Under the pieces are notes generated by a model, which did not search any database, was not told the DNA's origin, and saw nothing but the letters and a program-made list of their open reading frames with translations. This document shows positions 24,752 through 33,408 of a stretch of DNA of 64,000 nt, in pieces. Position numbers and translations under genes: made by a program. How positions within the stretch are numbered: the first letter of the stretch is position 1; the number at the start of each line of letters is the position of its first letter. Source of the stretch: Frankia sp. AiPa1 (GTDB lineage: Bacteria > Actinomycetota > Actinomycetes > Frankiales > Frankiaceae); the NCBI RefSeq assembly GCF_023243075.1, contig NZ_JALKFZ020000127.1, positions 62,001 through 126,000 of the forward strand, written 5' to 3'.

Positions 24752-25909
24752 ATGGACTTCGATCTCCCCGCGGAGACACTCGCCCTGCAACGCGTCTGCC
24801 GTGCGTTCGCGGCCCGGGAAATCGAGCCGTACGCGGCCGACTGGAGCGAGCGCGAGTACTTCCCGCACGAGCTGTTCGGCCGGTTCGCCGAGCTCGGGAT
24901 CATGGGCATGCTCGTGGACGAGGAGTTCGGCGGGGCCGGCGCCGGCTATGTCTCCTACGTCGCGGTGATGGAGGCCATCGGGGGTGCCGACCAGTCGGTC
25001 GCCGCCGCGTGGAACGCCCACTCGACGATCGCGTCGCTGCCGCTGGCCGTCTTCGGCACACCGGAACAGAAGAAGCGCTGGCTCGTCCCGCTCGCCTCCG
25101 GCACCCATCTGGGCGCCTTCGGCCTCACCGAACCGACCGCGGGCTCGGACGCCGCGTCGATCCGCACCCGCGCGCAGCGCGACGGCGAGGGCTGGCGGAT
25201 CAATGGCACGAAGATGTTCATCACCAACGCCGGCACGCCGATCAGCCTCGGTGTGACCATCCTCGCGGTGACCGGCACCTCGCCGGACGGCCAGAAGCGC
25301 TACGGCACGTTCTTCATCCCTGACGGCACCCCCGGCTACACCAAGGGCGAGCCCCTGCGCAAGCTGGGCTGGCACGCCATGGACACCCGCGAGCTCGTCT
25401 TCCGCGACTGTTGGATCCCCGACGACCACCTCATCGGCGAGGAGGGTGCCGGGCTGCGCCAGTTCCTCGCCGTCCTGGACGCCGGACGGATCAGCGTGGC
25501 GGCGCTGGGCCTGTCGCTCGCACAGACCGCCCTCGACCTCGCCCTACGCCACGCGAGCGAGCGCGAGCAGTTCGGCAGCAAGCTCAACCGGTTCCAGGCG
25601 ATCGGCCACAAGCTCGCCGACATGGCCACCGAGGTCGAGGCCGCGCGGGCACTCGTGTACCGGGCGGCGTGGCTCGGCGACCAGGGTCGCCCCTTCGCCA
25701 CCGAGGCCGCGATGGCCAAGCTCTACGCCTCCGAGGTCGCCAACCGCGCCGCCAGCGCGAGCGTGCAGATCCACGGCGGCTACGGCTACGTCCGCGAGTC
25801 CGCGATCTCGCGGTTCTACGCGGACGCGAAGGTGCTGGAGATCGGCGAGGGCACCAACGAGATCCAGCGCAACGTCATCGCCCGCGCCCTGAGCCGCCCC
25901 CGACCGTGA
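24752..25909 (+). CDS. acyl-CoA dehydrogenase
   Basis: A 385-residue FAD-dependent acyl-CoA dehydrogenase catalysing alpha,beta-desaturation. Signature segments are GAFGLTEPTAGSDAAS (FAD/substrate loop, ~125-140), the ITNAGTP strand, EREQFGSKLNRFQAIGHKLADM, and QIHGGYGYVRESAISRFYADAKVLEIGEGTNEIQRN near the end, where the Glu of GEGTNEI is the usual catalytic base. An in-frame ATG 4 codons upstream is an alternative start; neither has a good ribosome site. It is divergent from the E1 gene. It likely works on CoA esters made by the ligase at 15433. Confidence 0.94.
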   Translation: MDFDLPAETLALQRVCRAFAAREIEPYAADWSEREYFPHELFGRFAELGIMGMLVDEEFGGAGAGYVSYVAVMEAIGGADQSVAAAWNAHSTIASLPLAVFGTPEQKKRWLVPLASGTHLGAFGLTEPTAGSDAASIRTRAQRDGEGWRINGTKMFITNAGTPISLGVTILAVTGTSPDGQKRYGTFFIPDGTPGYTKGEPLRKLGWHAMDTRELVFRDCWIPDDHLIGEEGAGLRQFLAVLDAGRISVAALGLSLAQTALDLALRHASEREQFGSKLNRFQAIGHKLADMATEVEAARALVYRAAWLGDQGRPFATEAAMAKLYASEVANRAASASVQIHGGYGYVRESAISRFYADAKVLEIGEGTNEIQRNVIARALSRPRP

Positions 25910-26116
25910 GCCGCCCGCGCCCTGATCCACCGCTGGCAGCCCTGATCTCCTCGACCGGCCCGCGGATCGCGCCCGAGGTCGGAACGCGGATACCCCCGTT
26001 CTGACCTCGAGCGATCCTCGTCAGCCCATCGCGCCACCACGGAAGGTAACTTTGGTGGCTGAAGGTTTGGTGTCAAACTGTCTTGACTCTGACCATGCGC
26101 TGGGGCCAGAATCACC

Positions 26117-26133
26117 TTGACCGGTCGGTACAA
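26117..26133. promoter_or_regulatory. operator TTGACCGGTCGGTACAA
   Basis: It lies 25 bp upstream of the amidohydrolase start. Its reverse complement TTGTACCGACCGGTCAA matches the 18308 site (TTGTACCGGTCGGTCAA) except at the two central bases, as expected for a symmetric operator read from the other side. Confidence 0.68.
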
Positions 26134-26158
26134 CCCCGACCCGAACGGGTGGTGTGAC

Positions 26159-27406
26159 ATGACCAAGGACTTCGTCGTCTCGGCGGACTCGCACGTGCTC
26201 GAGCCCACGGACCTGTTCCGCACCCGCCTGCCGGCGCATCTTCGCGACCGAGCGGTGTGGGAGGAGGACTTCGAGGTGGAGCCGCTGGTCGAAGGCGGCC
26301 CACGGATCTACCGACGCCTGCACACGCCGGGCTTCGAGGGCTGGACGATCTCCCGCTACCGGCAGACCGGCGGCCGTATGCCCGAGGGCGATCCCGAACG
26401 GATCCTCGAGGACATGGACCTCGACGGCATCGACGCGACGCTGATGCACCCGAACCTGTCGATCTTCGGGCTCTACTCGGACGACCACGAGCTGTCGATG
26501 GCGCACGCCCGGGTCTACAACAGCTACCTGGTCGAGCGGTTCCTGCCGTTCGCGGACCGGATCCGCCCGACCTGCCCGATCCCGCTCACCGACGTCAACG
26601 ACGCCGTCGCCGAGATCGAGCGGGTGACGGGCGCCGGCTTCCGGGCGCTGCTGCTGCCGGGCGTCCCGCCGACCACCTACTGGGACCCCGCGCTCGACCG
26701 GGTCTGGGAGGCGGCGCGGCACGCCGGCGCGCAGATCTTCTTCCACACCCAGACCGGTGGCGTGAAGATGAAGAACCCGTCGTCGTCGACGATGCGGGTG
26801 GTCAAGGAGTCGGCCCGGCAGGTGAACCAGCCGGTCACGGCGAAGTCCGCCGCCGAGCGGCTCTACACCCAGGCGGTGCTGTCCACCCTGGTGCCGCAGA
26901 AGCTGATCTGCGAGCTGATCGGCGCCGGCGTCCCCGAGCGGTTCCCCGAGCTGCACTTCGGCCTGATCGAGTTCAACGCGCACTGGCTGTCCTCGCTGGT
27001 GGGCGCGATGGACAAGGCGTGGACCACCGGCATCGGGCAGGACACCGACTGGTGGATCGGCTCCTGGGACGACGAGGCCCCGGCGACCGCCGAGGGCCAG
27101 CAGACGATGTCGCGGCTGTTCCTGCTCAACGAGAAGTGGCCCTACCCGATGCTGCCCAGCGAGTATGTGCGGCGCCAGTTCCACATCTCCTTCCAGGACG
27201 ACCCGGCGGCGGTCGCCGCCCGCCACATCACCGGGGTCAGCTCGATCATCTGGGGCAACGACTACCCGCACGCCGAGGGAACCTTCCGGCACAGCCAGGA
27301 GCTCATCCGCACGCAGTTCGCCGACGTCCCGGACGACGAGCGCCGGGCGATCGTCGGCGGCACCCTGGCCGGCGTCCTCGGCTTCACCCAGCCGGCCCTG
27401 GCCTGA
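26159..27406 (+). CDS. amidohydrolase family 2 (ACMSD/TIM-barrel) protein
   Basis: A 415-residue metal-dependent TIM-barrel hydrolase or decarboxylase of the amidohydrolase_2 family (PF04909). The N-terminal SADSHVLEP is the family metal-binding start, LMHPNLSIFGLYSDD and LLLPGVPP follow, HTQ near residue 203 supplies a later metal His, and SSIIWGNDYPHAEGTF near residue 365 contains the conserved Asp. Such proteins are frequent in actinobacterial steroid and terpenoid gene regions, where they may hydrolyse or decarboxylate CoA-free acids; the reaction here is not known. It is preceded by a TetR-type operator and followed 5 bp later by the MarR gene. Confidence 0.9.
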   Translation: MTKDFVVSADSHVLEPTDLFRTRLPAHLRDRAVWEEDFEVEPLVEGGPRIYRRLHTPGFEGWTISRYRQTGGRMPEGDPERILEDMDLDGIDATLMHPNLSIFGLYSDDHELSMAHARVYNSYLVERFLPFADRIRPTCPIPLTDVNDAVAEIERVTGAGFRALLLPGVPPTTYWDPALDRVWEAARHAGAQIFFHTQTGGVKMKNPSSSTMRVVKESARQVNQPVTAKSAAERLYTQAVLSTLVPQKLICELIGAGVPERFPELHFGLIEFNAHWLSSLVGAMDKAWTTGIGQDTDWWIGSWDDEAPATAEGQQTMSRLFLLNEKWPYPMLPSEYVRRQFHISFQDDPAAVAARHITGVSSIIWGNDYPHAEGTFRHSQELIRTQFADVPDDERRAIVGGTLAGVLGFTQPALA

Positions 27407-27411
27407 TCGCG

Positions 27412-28107
27412 ATGCCCAAGCCCTGGCACCGTGACCCGATCCGGGCGGCCTACGACCTGTGGGTCGACCAGGGCTGGGCGGTCACCGCCGACGGAATGAC
27501 GGCGGTGACCTCACTTCTGCGGGTCCATCAGCTCCTCACCCAGCGCGCCGACCGGATCCTGGCCCCGGTCGGACTGACGTTCGCGCGCTATGAGGTGCTG
27601 GTGGTCCTGTACTTCAACGAGGACGCCGTCTCGCTGTCCTACCTGGCGAGGGCGTTGCAGCTGCGCCAGGCGAGCGTCACGGGCCTGGTCGACAAGCTGG
27701 AGCGGCAGGGACTCCTGACCCGCGAGGCCCACCGCGGCGACCGCCGCGTCACGCTGGCGCGGATCACCGACGCCGGCCGGGAGCGCATCCGCGACGCGAT
27801 CGAGCGGCTGAGCGGTGGGCTGTACGCGCGGCTCGGGCTCGGGCCCGAGCAGACCCGGCAGCTGGTCGGCCTGCTCGCGACGATCCGGGACGCCTGGGGC
27901 GATCTGCCGGCCGACGTCGAGGACGACGGGATCGACGCCGGCGCCGACGCGGCCGGCCGAGACGACCAGGCCAGCCGAGACGACCAGGCCGGCAGTCACG
28001 ACCAGGCCGGCCGAGACGACCAGGCCGCCGCGGATGCCGGCGCCTCGGGGAACGGGGAAAGCGATGCCGCTCGCGCTCTGCTGTATGTCGCACAGCCCTC
28101 TGCTTGA
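27412..28107 (+). CDS. MarR-family transcriptional regulator with repetitive tail
   Basis: A 231-residue MarR-type regulator. Residues ~35-150 hold the winged helix (LTFARYEVLVVLYFN, LQLRQASVTGLVDKLERQGLL, then RGDRRVTLARIT with the basic wing). The C-terminal ~60 residues are a polar tail with RDDQAG repeats from an 18-bp DNA repeat. The start codon is 5 bp after the amidohydrolase stop, and the 3' end overlaps mhpB by 44 bp in another frame, so all three are probably one transcript. It may sense an aromatic acid, by analogy with MarR regulators of aromatic degradation. Confidence 0.91.
   Translation: MPKPWHRDPIRAAYDLWVDQGWAVTADGMTAVTSLLRVHQLLTQRADRILAPVGLTFARYEVLVVLYFNEDAVSLSYLARALQLRQASVTGLVDKLERQGLLTREAHRGDRRVTLARITDAGRERIRDAIERLSGGLYARLGLGPEQTRQLVGLLATIRDAWGDLPADVEDDGIDAGADAAGRDDQASRDDQAGSHDQAGRDDQAAADAGASGNGESDAARALLYVAQPSA
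27961..28032 (+). repeat. 18-bp tandem repeat in MarR gene 3' end (4 units)
   Basis: Units of GACGACCAGGCCAGCCGA-type sequence start at 27961, 27979, 27997 and 28015, encoding RDDQAS, RDDQAG, SHDQAG and RDDQAA. Confidence 0.92.
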
Positions 28108-29056
28108 CATCACCCGTCAGCAGGACGAGCTGGAGTCATCCGTGCGCGCGGCGCTGGCGGCGGCCCGCGCCTTCGCCGCCAGCGTCGATCCCGACATCGT
28201 CGTCGTGGTCGCGCCGGACCATTTCAACGGGTTCTTCTACCGGCAGATGCCGCCGTTCTGCCTGGGCCTGTCCGCCACCGCGGTCGGGGACTACGCCAGC
28301 CCCGCGGGCCGGTTGGACGTGCCGCAGGCCCTGGCCCGCGAGCTTGCCACCGAGGTCCTCGCCGCGGGGGTCGACCTGACGGTCTCCTACCGGATGCAGG
28401 TCGACCACGCGAGCGCACAGCCGCTGCGGGAGTTGTTCGGCTCGCTGGACGCACGCCCGGTGATCCCGGTGTTCGTCAACGCCGCGGCGCCGCCGCTCGC
28501 GCCCCTGTCCCGGGCACGGGCGCTGGGAACCGCGATCGGGCGGTTCTTCGAGTCCCGGGACGAACGGGTCCTCGTCGTCGGTTCGGGCGGGCTCTCCCAC
28601 GACCCGCCGGTGCCCAGGCTCGACTCCGCCCCCGTGCCCGTCGCCGAGCGGCTCGTCTCCGGCCGGGCCCTGACCGAGCAGGAGGCGGCGGGCAAACACG
28701 CCGGGGCGATCGCCGAGGGCCTGCGCCTGGCCGCCGGCACCAGTGACCGCCTGCCGCTGGACCCGGACTGGGACGAGGCGTTCCTCGACCTGCTCGGGCA
28801 GGGACGCCTCGCCGACACCGACAGCTGGACCGAGGCCGAGATCGGGGCCCGTGGCTGCGGCGCGCAGGAGATCCGGACCTGGGTCGCCGCGTACGCGGCG
28901 CTGGCCGCGGCCGGCCCGTACGAGGTGGGATACCGCTACTACCGGGCGACACCCGAGTACATCGCCGGTTTCGCCGTCACCACCGCGCGGCCCCGGGCCT
29001 GGGTACGGTCCGGGGCCGCGACACGCGTCGGGTCAGGGCGCCGCGACGGAGATTGA
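28064..29056 (+). CDS. mhpB: 2,3-dihydroxyphenylpropionate 1,2-dioxygenase (class III extradiol)
   Basis: A 330-residue Fe(II) extradiol ring-cleavage dioxygenase, opening a catechol-type ring next to the hydroxyls. It aligns along its length with E. coli MhpB: CCMSHSPLLD at the N-terminus (His10), APDHFNGFFY (His53), YRMQVDH (His115) and GSGGLSHDPPVP (His179); His115 and His179 fall at the same numbers as the catalytic His of MhpB. The C-terminal ~20 residues run past the normal end and overlap the convergent aldehyde dehydrogenase gene by 24 bp. It is 19 kb from the mhpACDFE genes it should serve. It overlaps the MarR gene upstream. Confidence 0.93.
   Translation: MPLALCCMSHSPLLDITRQQDELESSVRAALAAARAFAASVDPDIVVVVAPDHFNGFFYRQMPPFCLGLSATAVGDYASPAGRLDVPQALARELATEVLAAGVDLTVSYRMQVDHASAQPLRELFGSLDARPVIPVFVNAAAPPLAPLSRARALGTAIGRFFESRDERVLVVGSGGLSHDPPVPRLDSAPVPVAERLVSGRALTEQEAAGKHAGAIAEGLRLAAGTSDRLPLDPDWDEAFLDLLGQGRLADTDSWTEAEIGARGCGAQEIRTWVAAYAALAAAGPYEVGYRYYRATPEYIAGFAVTTARPRAWVRSGAATRVGSGRRDGD
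28986..29020. terminator. hairpin inside mhpB 3' end, downstream of ALDH
   Basis: A perfect 11-bp stem (28986-28996 with 29010-29020) with a 13-nt loop. It lies 12 bp beyond the ALDH stop on the minus strand but within mhpB coding sequence. Confidence 0.5.
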
Positions 29057-30481
29057 TTTGGTGTCGAGGTAGCCGTCAAGGCCCTCGCGGCCCAGTTCAC
29101 GGCCGTAGCCGCTGTTCTTCACCCCGCCGAAGGGCGCCGCCGGGTCCATCGAGTACCCCTGATTGACACCGAAGGTCCCGGTCCGGACCCGGCTCGCGAT
29201 CCGCAGACCGCGGTCGGTGTCCGCGGTGAACACCGAACCGGCGAGACCGTAGTCGCTGTCGTTCGCGAGGCGCACGGCGTCGTCCTCATCCCGGTAGGGC
29301 AGGACCACGATGACCGGGCCGAAGATCTCCTCCCGGGCGATGGTCATCGCGGGGTCGACGTCACTGAAGACGGTCGGCGCCACGTACCACCCGGTGTCGG
29401 CCCCGGCCGGCGCCGCGCTGCCGCCGGTGACCAGACGCGCGCCCTCTCGCACGCCGGTGTCGATATAGCCGCGCACCCGATCCCGCTGCCGGCTGGTCAC
29501 CAGCGGCCCCATCTGGGTTCCCGGATCGGCCGGGTCGCCGACCCGGATGGCCGACAGCTGCGCGGCGAGGGCGTCCGCGTACTCGTCCATGCGATCCACG
29601 GGGGCGAGCACGCGGGTCAGCGCGTTGCAGACCTGGCCGGCCATGCCCAGCCCGGAGAGGCGGACGGCCTTGGCCACCGCGACGGGGTCCGCGTCGGGCA
29701 GCGCGATGGCCGCCGACTTCCCGCCGAGTTCGAGGCTGACCCGGGTGAGGTTCGCGGCGCAGGCCGCGGCGACCTGTCGGCCCGCCGCGGTCGACCCGGT
29801 GAACGAGACCTTGTCGATGCCGGGATGACCGACGAGATAGGCGCTGACCTCCCGCTCGGCGGGCAGCACGCTCACGACGCCGGGTGGCAGGTCGGCCTGC
29901 TCGAACAGGTCGGCGAGCAGCAGCGCGTCCAGCGGCGACTCGGGTGCGGGCTTGAGCACGACCGTGCAGCCGGCGAGCAGCGCCGGGATGATCTTGGTTA
30001 CGGTGAGGAACTGCGGCATGTTCCAGGGGACGACCGCGGCGACGACGCCGACCGGCTCCCGGCGCAGCAGGACGTCCTGCCCGTAGACGCCGGACCGGCT
30101 CTCCTGCCACGGGTAGCCCGCCGCGAGGTCGACGAACGTGGTCATCAACAGTGTCGGCAGGCCGATCTGGACCCGGCGGGCGAAGGTGATCGGGGCGCCG
30201 AGCTGCGCCGTGATGGCCTCGGCCAGGTCGCCGGCCCGCGCGGCGTAGAGCGCGGCCAGGCGCCGGATCGCCGCGGCGCGATCGGCCGGGTCGAGACGGG
30301 GCCATGGGCCCTCGTCGAAGGCCGCCCGGGCGGCGGCCACCGCGCGGTCGACGTCGGCGGTGCCGGCCGCGGCGACCAGCCCCACCGGCTTCTCACTGTG
30401 CGGCGAGATCACCTCGATGTGCTCGCCGGTGCTCGGGGCAACCCATCGGCCGCCGACGAACAGCTGCCTGCGTTCCTGCAT
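29033..30481 (-). CDS. aldehyde dehydrogenase family protein
   Basis: A 482-residue NAD(P)-dependent aldehyde dehydrogenase oxidising an aldehyde to its acid. The motifs are VPWNMPQFLTVTKIIPALLAGCTVVLKP (Asn catalytic, ~148), FTGSTAAGRQVA, SLELGGKSAAI (Glu general base near 247) and the Cys nucleophile in GQVCNALTR. It ends with GGVKNSGYGRELGREGLDGYL. The ATG has GGGAG 5 nt upstream. It stands alone on this strand and converges with mhpB. In this region it could oxidise aldehydes from alcohol-SDR steps; the substrate is unknown. Confidence 0.94.
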   Translation of the reverse strand: MQERRQLFVGGRWVAPSTGEHIEVISPHSEKPVGLVAAAGTADVDRAVAAARAAFDEGPWPRLDPADRAAAIRRLAALYAARAGDLAEAITAQLGAPITFARRVQIGLPTLLMTTFVDLAAGYPWQESRSGVYGQDVLLRREPVGVVAAVVPWNMPQFLTVTKIIPALLAGCTVVLKPAPESPLDALLLADLFEQADLPPGVVSVLPAEREVSAYLVGHPGIDKVSFTGSTAAGRQVAAACAANLTRVSLELGGKSAAIALPDADPVAVAKAVRLSGLGMAGQVCNALTRVLAPVDRMDEYADALAAQLSAIRVGDPADPGTQMGPLVTSRQRDRVRGYIDTGVREGARLVTGGSAAPAGADTGWYVAPTVFSDVDPAMTIAREEIFGPVIVVLPYRDEDDAVRLANDSDYGLAGSVFTADTDRGLRIASRVRTGTFGVNQGYSMDPAAPFGGVKNSGYGRELGREGLDGYLDTKSISVAAP

Positions 30482-30808
30482 CAGCACTCCCTGTGCCGGC
30501 CTCGTTCCACCGGCTGCACTAGAGGAAAGACGGCACCCGCGGCCATCCGATGGCCACGTTCTCGATGGCCACGTTCTCGATGCCCACGACCATGACGGGT
30601 CACGGTCACGGCCGCGGCGGCCAGGTCCACCCCGCCGATCAGCAAGCCTCCCGCGGCCACCGGCCGGGCGCCACGACTGTTCGGACGTTTCGCGGCGACC
30701 GCGGAGGTCTTGCGATTCACCGCACATCTATGTTAGTCACTTGGAGAACGTTAGTCAGTCGTAGAACACGCTCGACCAGTGAGAGCGGACTCGACGGGAG
30801 GCTGGGCC
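30482..30808. other. divergent promoter region, ALDH / Rieske operon
   Basis: A 327-bp gap. A 9-mer (CGTTCTCGATGGCCA type) is repeated near 30556-30585, and the GTTAGTCA direct-repeat operator is at 30732-30767. No gene is supported. Confidence 0.55.
30732..30767 (+). promoter_or_regulatory. 18-bp tandem operator, GTTAGTCA...AGAAC twice
   Basis: Two abutting 18-mers, GTTAGTCACTTGGAGAAC (30732-30749) and GTTAGTCAGTCGTAGAAC (30750-30767), are identical at 15 positions and lie 41 bp before the Rieske start. The same unit occurs at 34155. Confidence 0.68.
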
Positions 30809-32098
30809 ATGGCACGTGCCATCAAGGAGGCGGAGGCCAGTTGGACGGGCCGGTACCCGGAACTGGGCACCGGGCTCGTGTCGTACGAGGACTCCATCTC
30901 GCCGGAGTTCTACGAACTCGAGCGGGAGGCGATCTTCAGGCGGGCCTGGCTGAACGTCGGTCGGGTCGAGCAGCTGCCGCGACGGGGCAGCTACTTCACC
31001 AGGGACCTCGCGGTCGCGAAGACCTCGGTCATCGTCGCCCGCGACCTGTCCGGCCAGGTCCGCGCCTTCCACAACGTGTGCCGCCACCGCGGCAACAAGT
31101 TGCTGTGGGGCACGACGCCGAACGACGAGACCAGCGGCGTCTGCCGCGAGTTCATGTGCCGTTATCACGGCTGGCGGTACACCCTCGAGGGCCAGCTGAC
31201 GTTCGTACTGCAGGAGGAGGAGTTCTTCGACTTCGACCGGCGCGACTTCCCACTCGTGCCGGTCCACTGCGAGGTCTGGGAAGGGTTCATCTTCGTGAAC
31301 CTGGCCGACCAGCCCGGCCAGACCCTGACGGACTTCCTCGGGCCGATGGTGCGCGGGCTCGAGGGATATCCGTTCCACCTGGTGACCGAGCGGTACGCGT
31401 TCCGGGCCGACCTGAACAGCAACTGGAAGATCTACCTGGACGCGTTCCAGGAGTACTACCATGCCTCGGTGCTGCACTCGCAGCAGCAGGTGCCGAGCCT
31501 GCGCAGCTTCGCGACCGGCTACAAGGCGCCGCACTACCAGATCGACGGGCCGCACCGGCTGGTCAGCACCGGCGGCTGGAAGGGCGTGCCCCGTCACCAG
31601 CTGCCGCACGACAAGATGTACCCGCTCGAGCCGCTCACCGAGGCGGGCCTCATGGGCCCCTGGCAGCGCCCGGACATCCCCGAGCTCGACCCGGCCAACC
31701 TGCCGCCCGGGATCAACCCCGGCGGTCTGGACCCGTGGTCGATCTCGAACTTCCAGATCTTCCCGAACTTCGTGATCCTGCTCTACGAGCGAGGCTGGTA
31801 CCTGACCTACCACTACTGGCCGACGTCCCATCGCACGCACATGTGGGAGATGTCGTACTACTTCCCGCCGTCACGCAACGCCAGCGAGCGGATCCGGCAC
31901 GAGGTCACCGCGGTCATCTCCAAGGAGGCCGGCCTGCAGGACGCCGGCACCCTCGACGGCACCCAGATGGGTCTGGAGTCCCGGGTGGTCAGCCGTTGGC
32001 CGCTGTCCGACCAGGAGATCACCGTGCGTCACCTACACAAGACCACCGGCGACTGGGTGCAGGCCTACCTGCGCGACGGGATGGGAGCCCCCGCATGA
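30809..32098 (+). CDS. Rieske non-haem iron oxygenase, alpha subunit (module 1)
   Basis: A 429-residue aromatic-ring-hydroxylating-type oxygenase. The Rieske 2Fe-2S site is Cys91-X-His93 (CRHRGN) with Cys117-X2-His120 (CRYHGW), a 23-residue gap. The mononuclear iron site is in DAFQEYYHASVLH (His218, His223). The ATG has GGGAGG 7 nt upstream. It overlaps the small gene at 32095 (ATGA). No beta subunit, ferredoxin or reductase is adjacent. It is a close paralogue of the proteins at 35871 and 62868. It most likely hydroxylates or demethylates a cyclic compound; the substrate is unknown. Confidence 0.94.
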   Translation: MARAIKEAEASWTGRYPELGTGLVSYEDSISPEFYELEREAIFRRAWLNVGRVEQLPRRGSYFTRDLAVAKTSVIVARDLSGQVRAFHNVCRHRGNKLLWGTTPNDETSGVCREFMCRYHGWRYTLEGQLTFVLQEEEFFDFDRRDFPLVPVHCEVWEGFIFVNLADQPGQTLTDFLGPMVRGLEGYPFHLVTERYAFRADLNSNWKIYLDAFQEYYHASVLHSQQQVPSLRSFATGYKAPHYQIDGPHRLVSTGGWKGVPRHQLPHDKMYPLEPLTEAGLMGPWQRPDIPELDPANLPPGINPGGLDPWSISNFQIFPNFVILLYERGWYLTYHYWPTSHRTHMWEMSYYFPPSRNASERIRHEVTAVISKEAGLQDAGTLDGTQMGLESRVVSRWPLSDQEITVRHLHKTTGDWVQAYLRDGMGAPA

Positions 32099-32475
32099 GC
32101 GACGCGATCCCCGCGATCCCCGCGATCCCCGGGAGCGCCACGGTCCTCCCGATCCTCCCGGAGACGTTCTCCGACCTGGCCCCCTTCGCCGCCCGGTGGT
32201 GCCTGCCCACCGAGCCCGCCCGGTACGCCGAGCGGCTGCGCAGCACCATGGCCGAGCTGGAGGCGTTCTACGACGCCGCCCGCCCCCGCGTCCGGGAGGC
32301 GATGGCCCATCTCGACCGGTTCCCCCTCGACGCGCTGCCCGAGCCGGAGGAGAACCTGCTCCACCTCGTGTACTCGTTCGTCATGGTGTCCCTGCCCGTC
32401 GAGGTCTGGCACCAGCCGCGCGTCATCGACGCCGGAACCGCCTACTTCGACCGCCACCTGGAGCCCACACCGTGA
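32095..32475 (+). CDS. small conserved protein coupled to Rieske oxygenase (module 1)
   Basis: A 126-residue protein of unknown function, predicted mainly helical and soluble. After a repetitive AIPAIPG start, the core (residues ~20-126) reads FSDLAPFAARWCLPTEPARYAER, then a long helix MAELEAFYDAARPRVREAM, then PEENLLHLVYSFVMVSLPVEVW. The same pattern is in the 110-residue protein at 37136, also directly behind a Rieske gene. The start overlaps the Rieske stop by 4 bp (ATGA), implying translational coupling. It is too short and not of the fold pattern of a normal ring-hydroxylating beta subunit, so it may be a helper or alternative small subunit (inference). Confidence 0.85.
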   Translation: MSDAIPAIPAIPGSATVLPILPETFSDLAPFAARWCLPTEPARYAERLRSTMAELEAFYDAARPRVREAMAHLDRFPLDALPEPEENLLHLVYSFVMVSLPVEVWHQPRVIDAGTAYFDRHLEPTP

Positions 32476-33317
32476 CGACGACACTTACCTGTGAACCTCT
32501 GGCCGCCACGGTCGGCGCCGAGGTGCGCGGCGTCGACGCGCGCCAGCTCGCCCAGGATGACGCCGTCGCCGGCGCGGTGCTCGAGGCCCTCGAGACCTAC
32601 GGCGTCCTGGTGTTGCGCGGGCTGGACCTCGACCCGCACAGCCAGGTCGCCTTCGGCCGACGCCTCGGCCAGATCGATCTCGAGCCGGGCCACCACCCCG
32701 TCCCGGGGATCTACCGGGTCACGCTCGACACGTCGAAGAACGCCTCCGCCGACTATCTGCGGGCCACCTTCGCCTGGCACATGGACGGCTGCACCCCGCT
32801 GCATGGCGAGCCGCCGCAGAAGGCCACCATCCTGTCCGCGAAGGCGGTCGCCCTCGCCGGTGGGCAGACCGAGTTCGCCAGCACCTACGCGGCCTACGAC
32901 GCGCTGGGCGACGAGGACAAGGCCCGGTTCGCCGCCATCCGGGTGGTGCACTCCATGGAGTACTCCCAGCGGCACGTGGTCACCGATCCGACCCCCGAGC
33001 AACTCGAGCGCTGGCGGCAACGCCCGTCCTCGGTGCATCCCCTGGTCTGGACGCACCGCGACGGCCGGCGCTCGCTGGTGATCGGCGTGAGCGCGGGCCG
33101 GGTCGTCGGGACGGATCCCGACTCCGGGTCGGCGCTGCTGGCGGACCTGCTCGACCACGCGACGGCGCCCGGACGGGTCTACCGGCACGAATGGCAGGTG
33201 GGCGACACCGTCATCTGGGACAACACCGGCCTCGTGCACCGGGCGACGCCCTACCCTCGCCACTCACCTCGCGAGATGCTGCGCACCGCCGTCTTCGGCA
33301 CCGAACCGATCCAGTAG
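32472..33317 (+). CDS. TauD/TfdA-family 2-oxoglutarate dioxygenase
   Basis: A 281-residue Fe(II)/2-oxoglutarate oxygenase. The facial triad is visible as WHMDG (His ~104, Asp ~106) and the distal His in DNTGLVHRATPY (~258), and the 2-oxoglutarate Arg in HSPREMLRTAVFG follows. The N-terminal TCEPLAATVGAEVRGVDA is the family start. The GTG overlaps the preceding stop by 4 bp (GTGA). It is the third gene of the Rieske operon, so it should act after or beside the Rieske step, for example by hydroxylation or oxidative removal of a side group. No terminator was seen behind it. Confidence 0.92.
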   Translation: MTTTLTCEPLAATVGAEVRGVDARQLAQDDAVAGAVLEALETYGVLVLRGLDLDPHSQVAFGRRLGQIDLEPGHHPVPGIYRVTLDTSKNASADYLRATFAWHMDGCTPLHGEPPQKATILSAKAVALAGGQTEFASTYAAYDALGDEDKARFAAIRVVHSMEYSQRHVVTDPTPEQLERWRQRPSSVHPLVWTHRDGRRSLVIGVSAGRVVGTDPDSGSALLADLLDHATAPGRVYRHEWQVGDTVIWDNTGLVHRATPYPRHSPREMLRTAVFGTEPIQ

Positions 33318-33408
33318 GACCGATCCGGACGACCTGCCCCGCACATCACCGCCACGTGGACGACGACCCGTGACCCACCCGCGAAGGGCACCCGGCCAAC
33401 GGCGGACG

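Noticed and set aside
26257-27411. Long N-terminal extension of the MarR gene through the amidohydrolase
   Set aside because: It is an out-of-frame reading of a well-supported enzyme gene; the MarR family starts at 27412.
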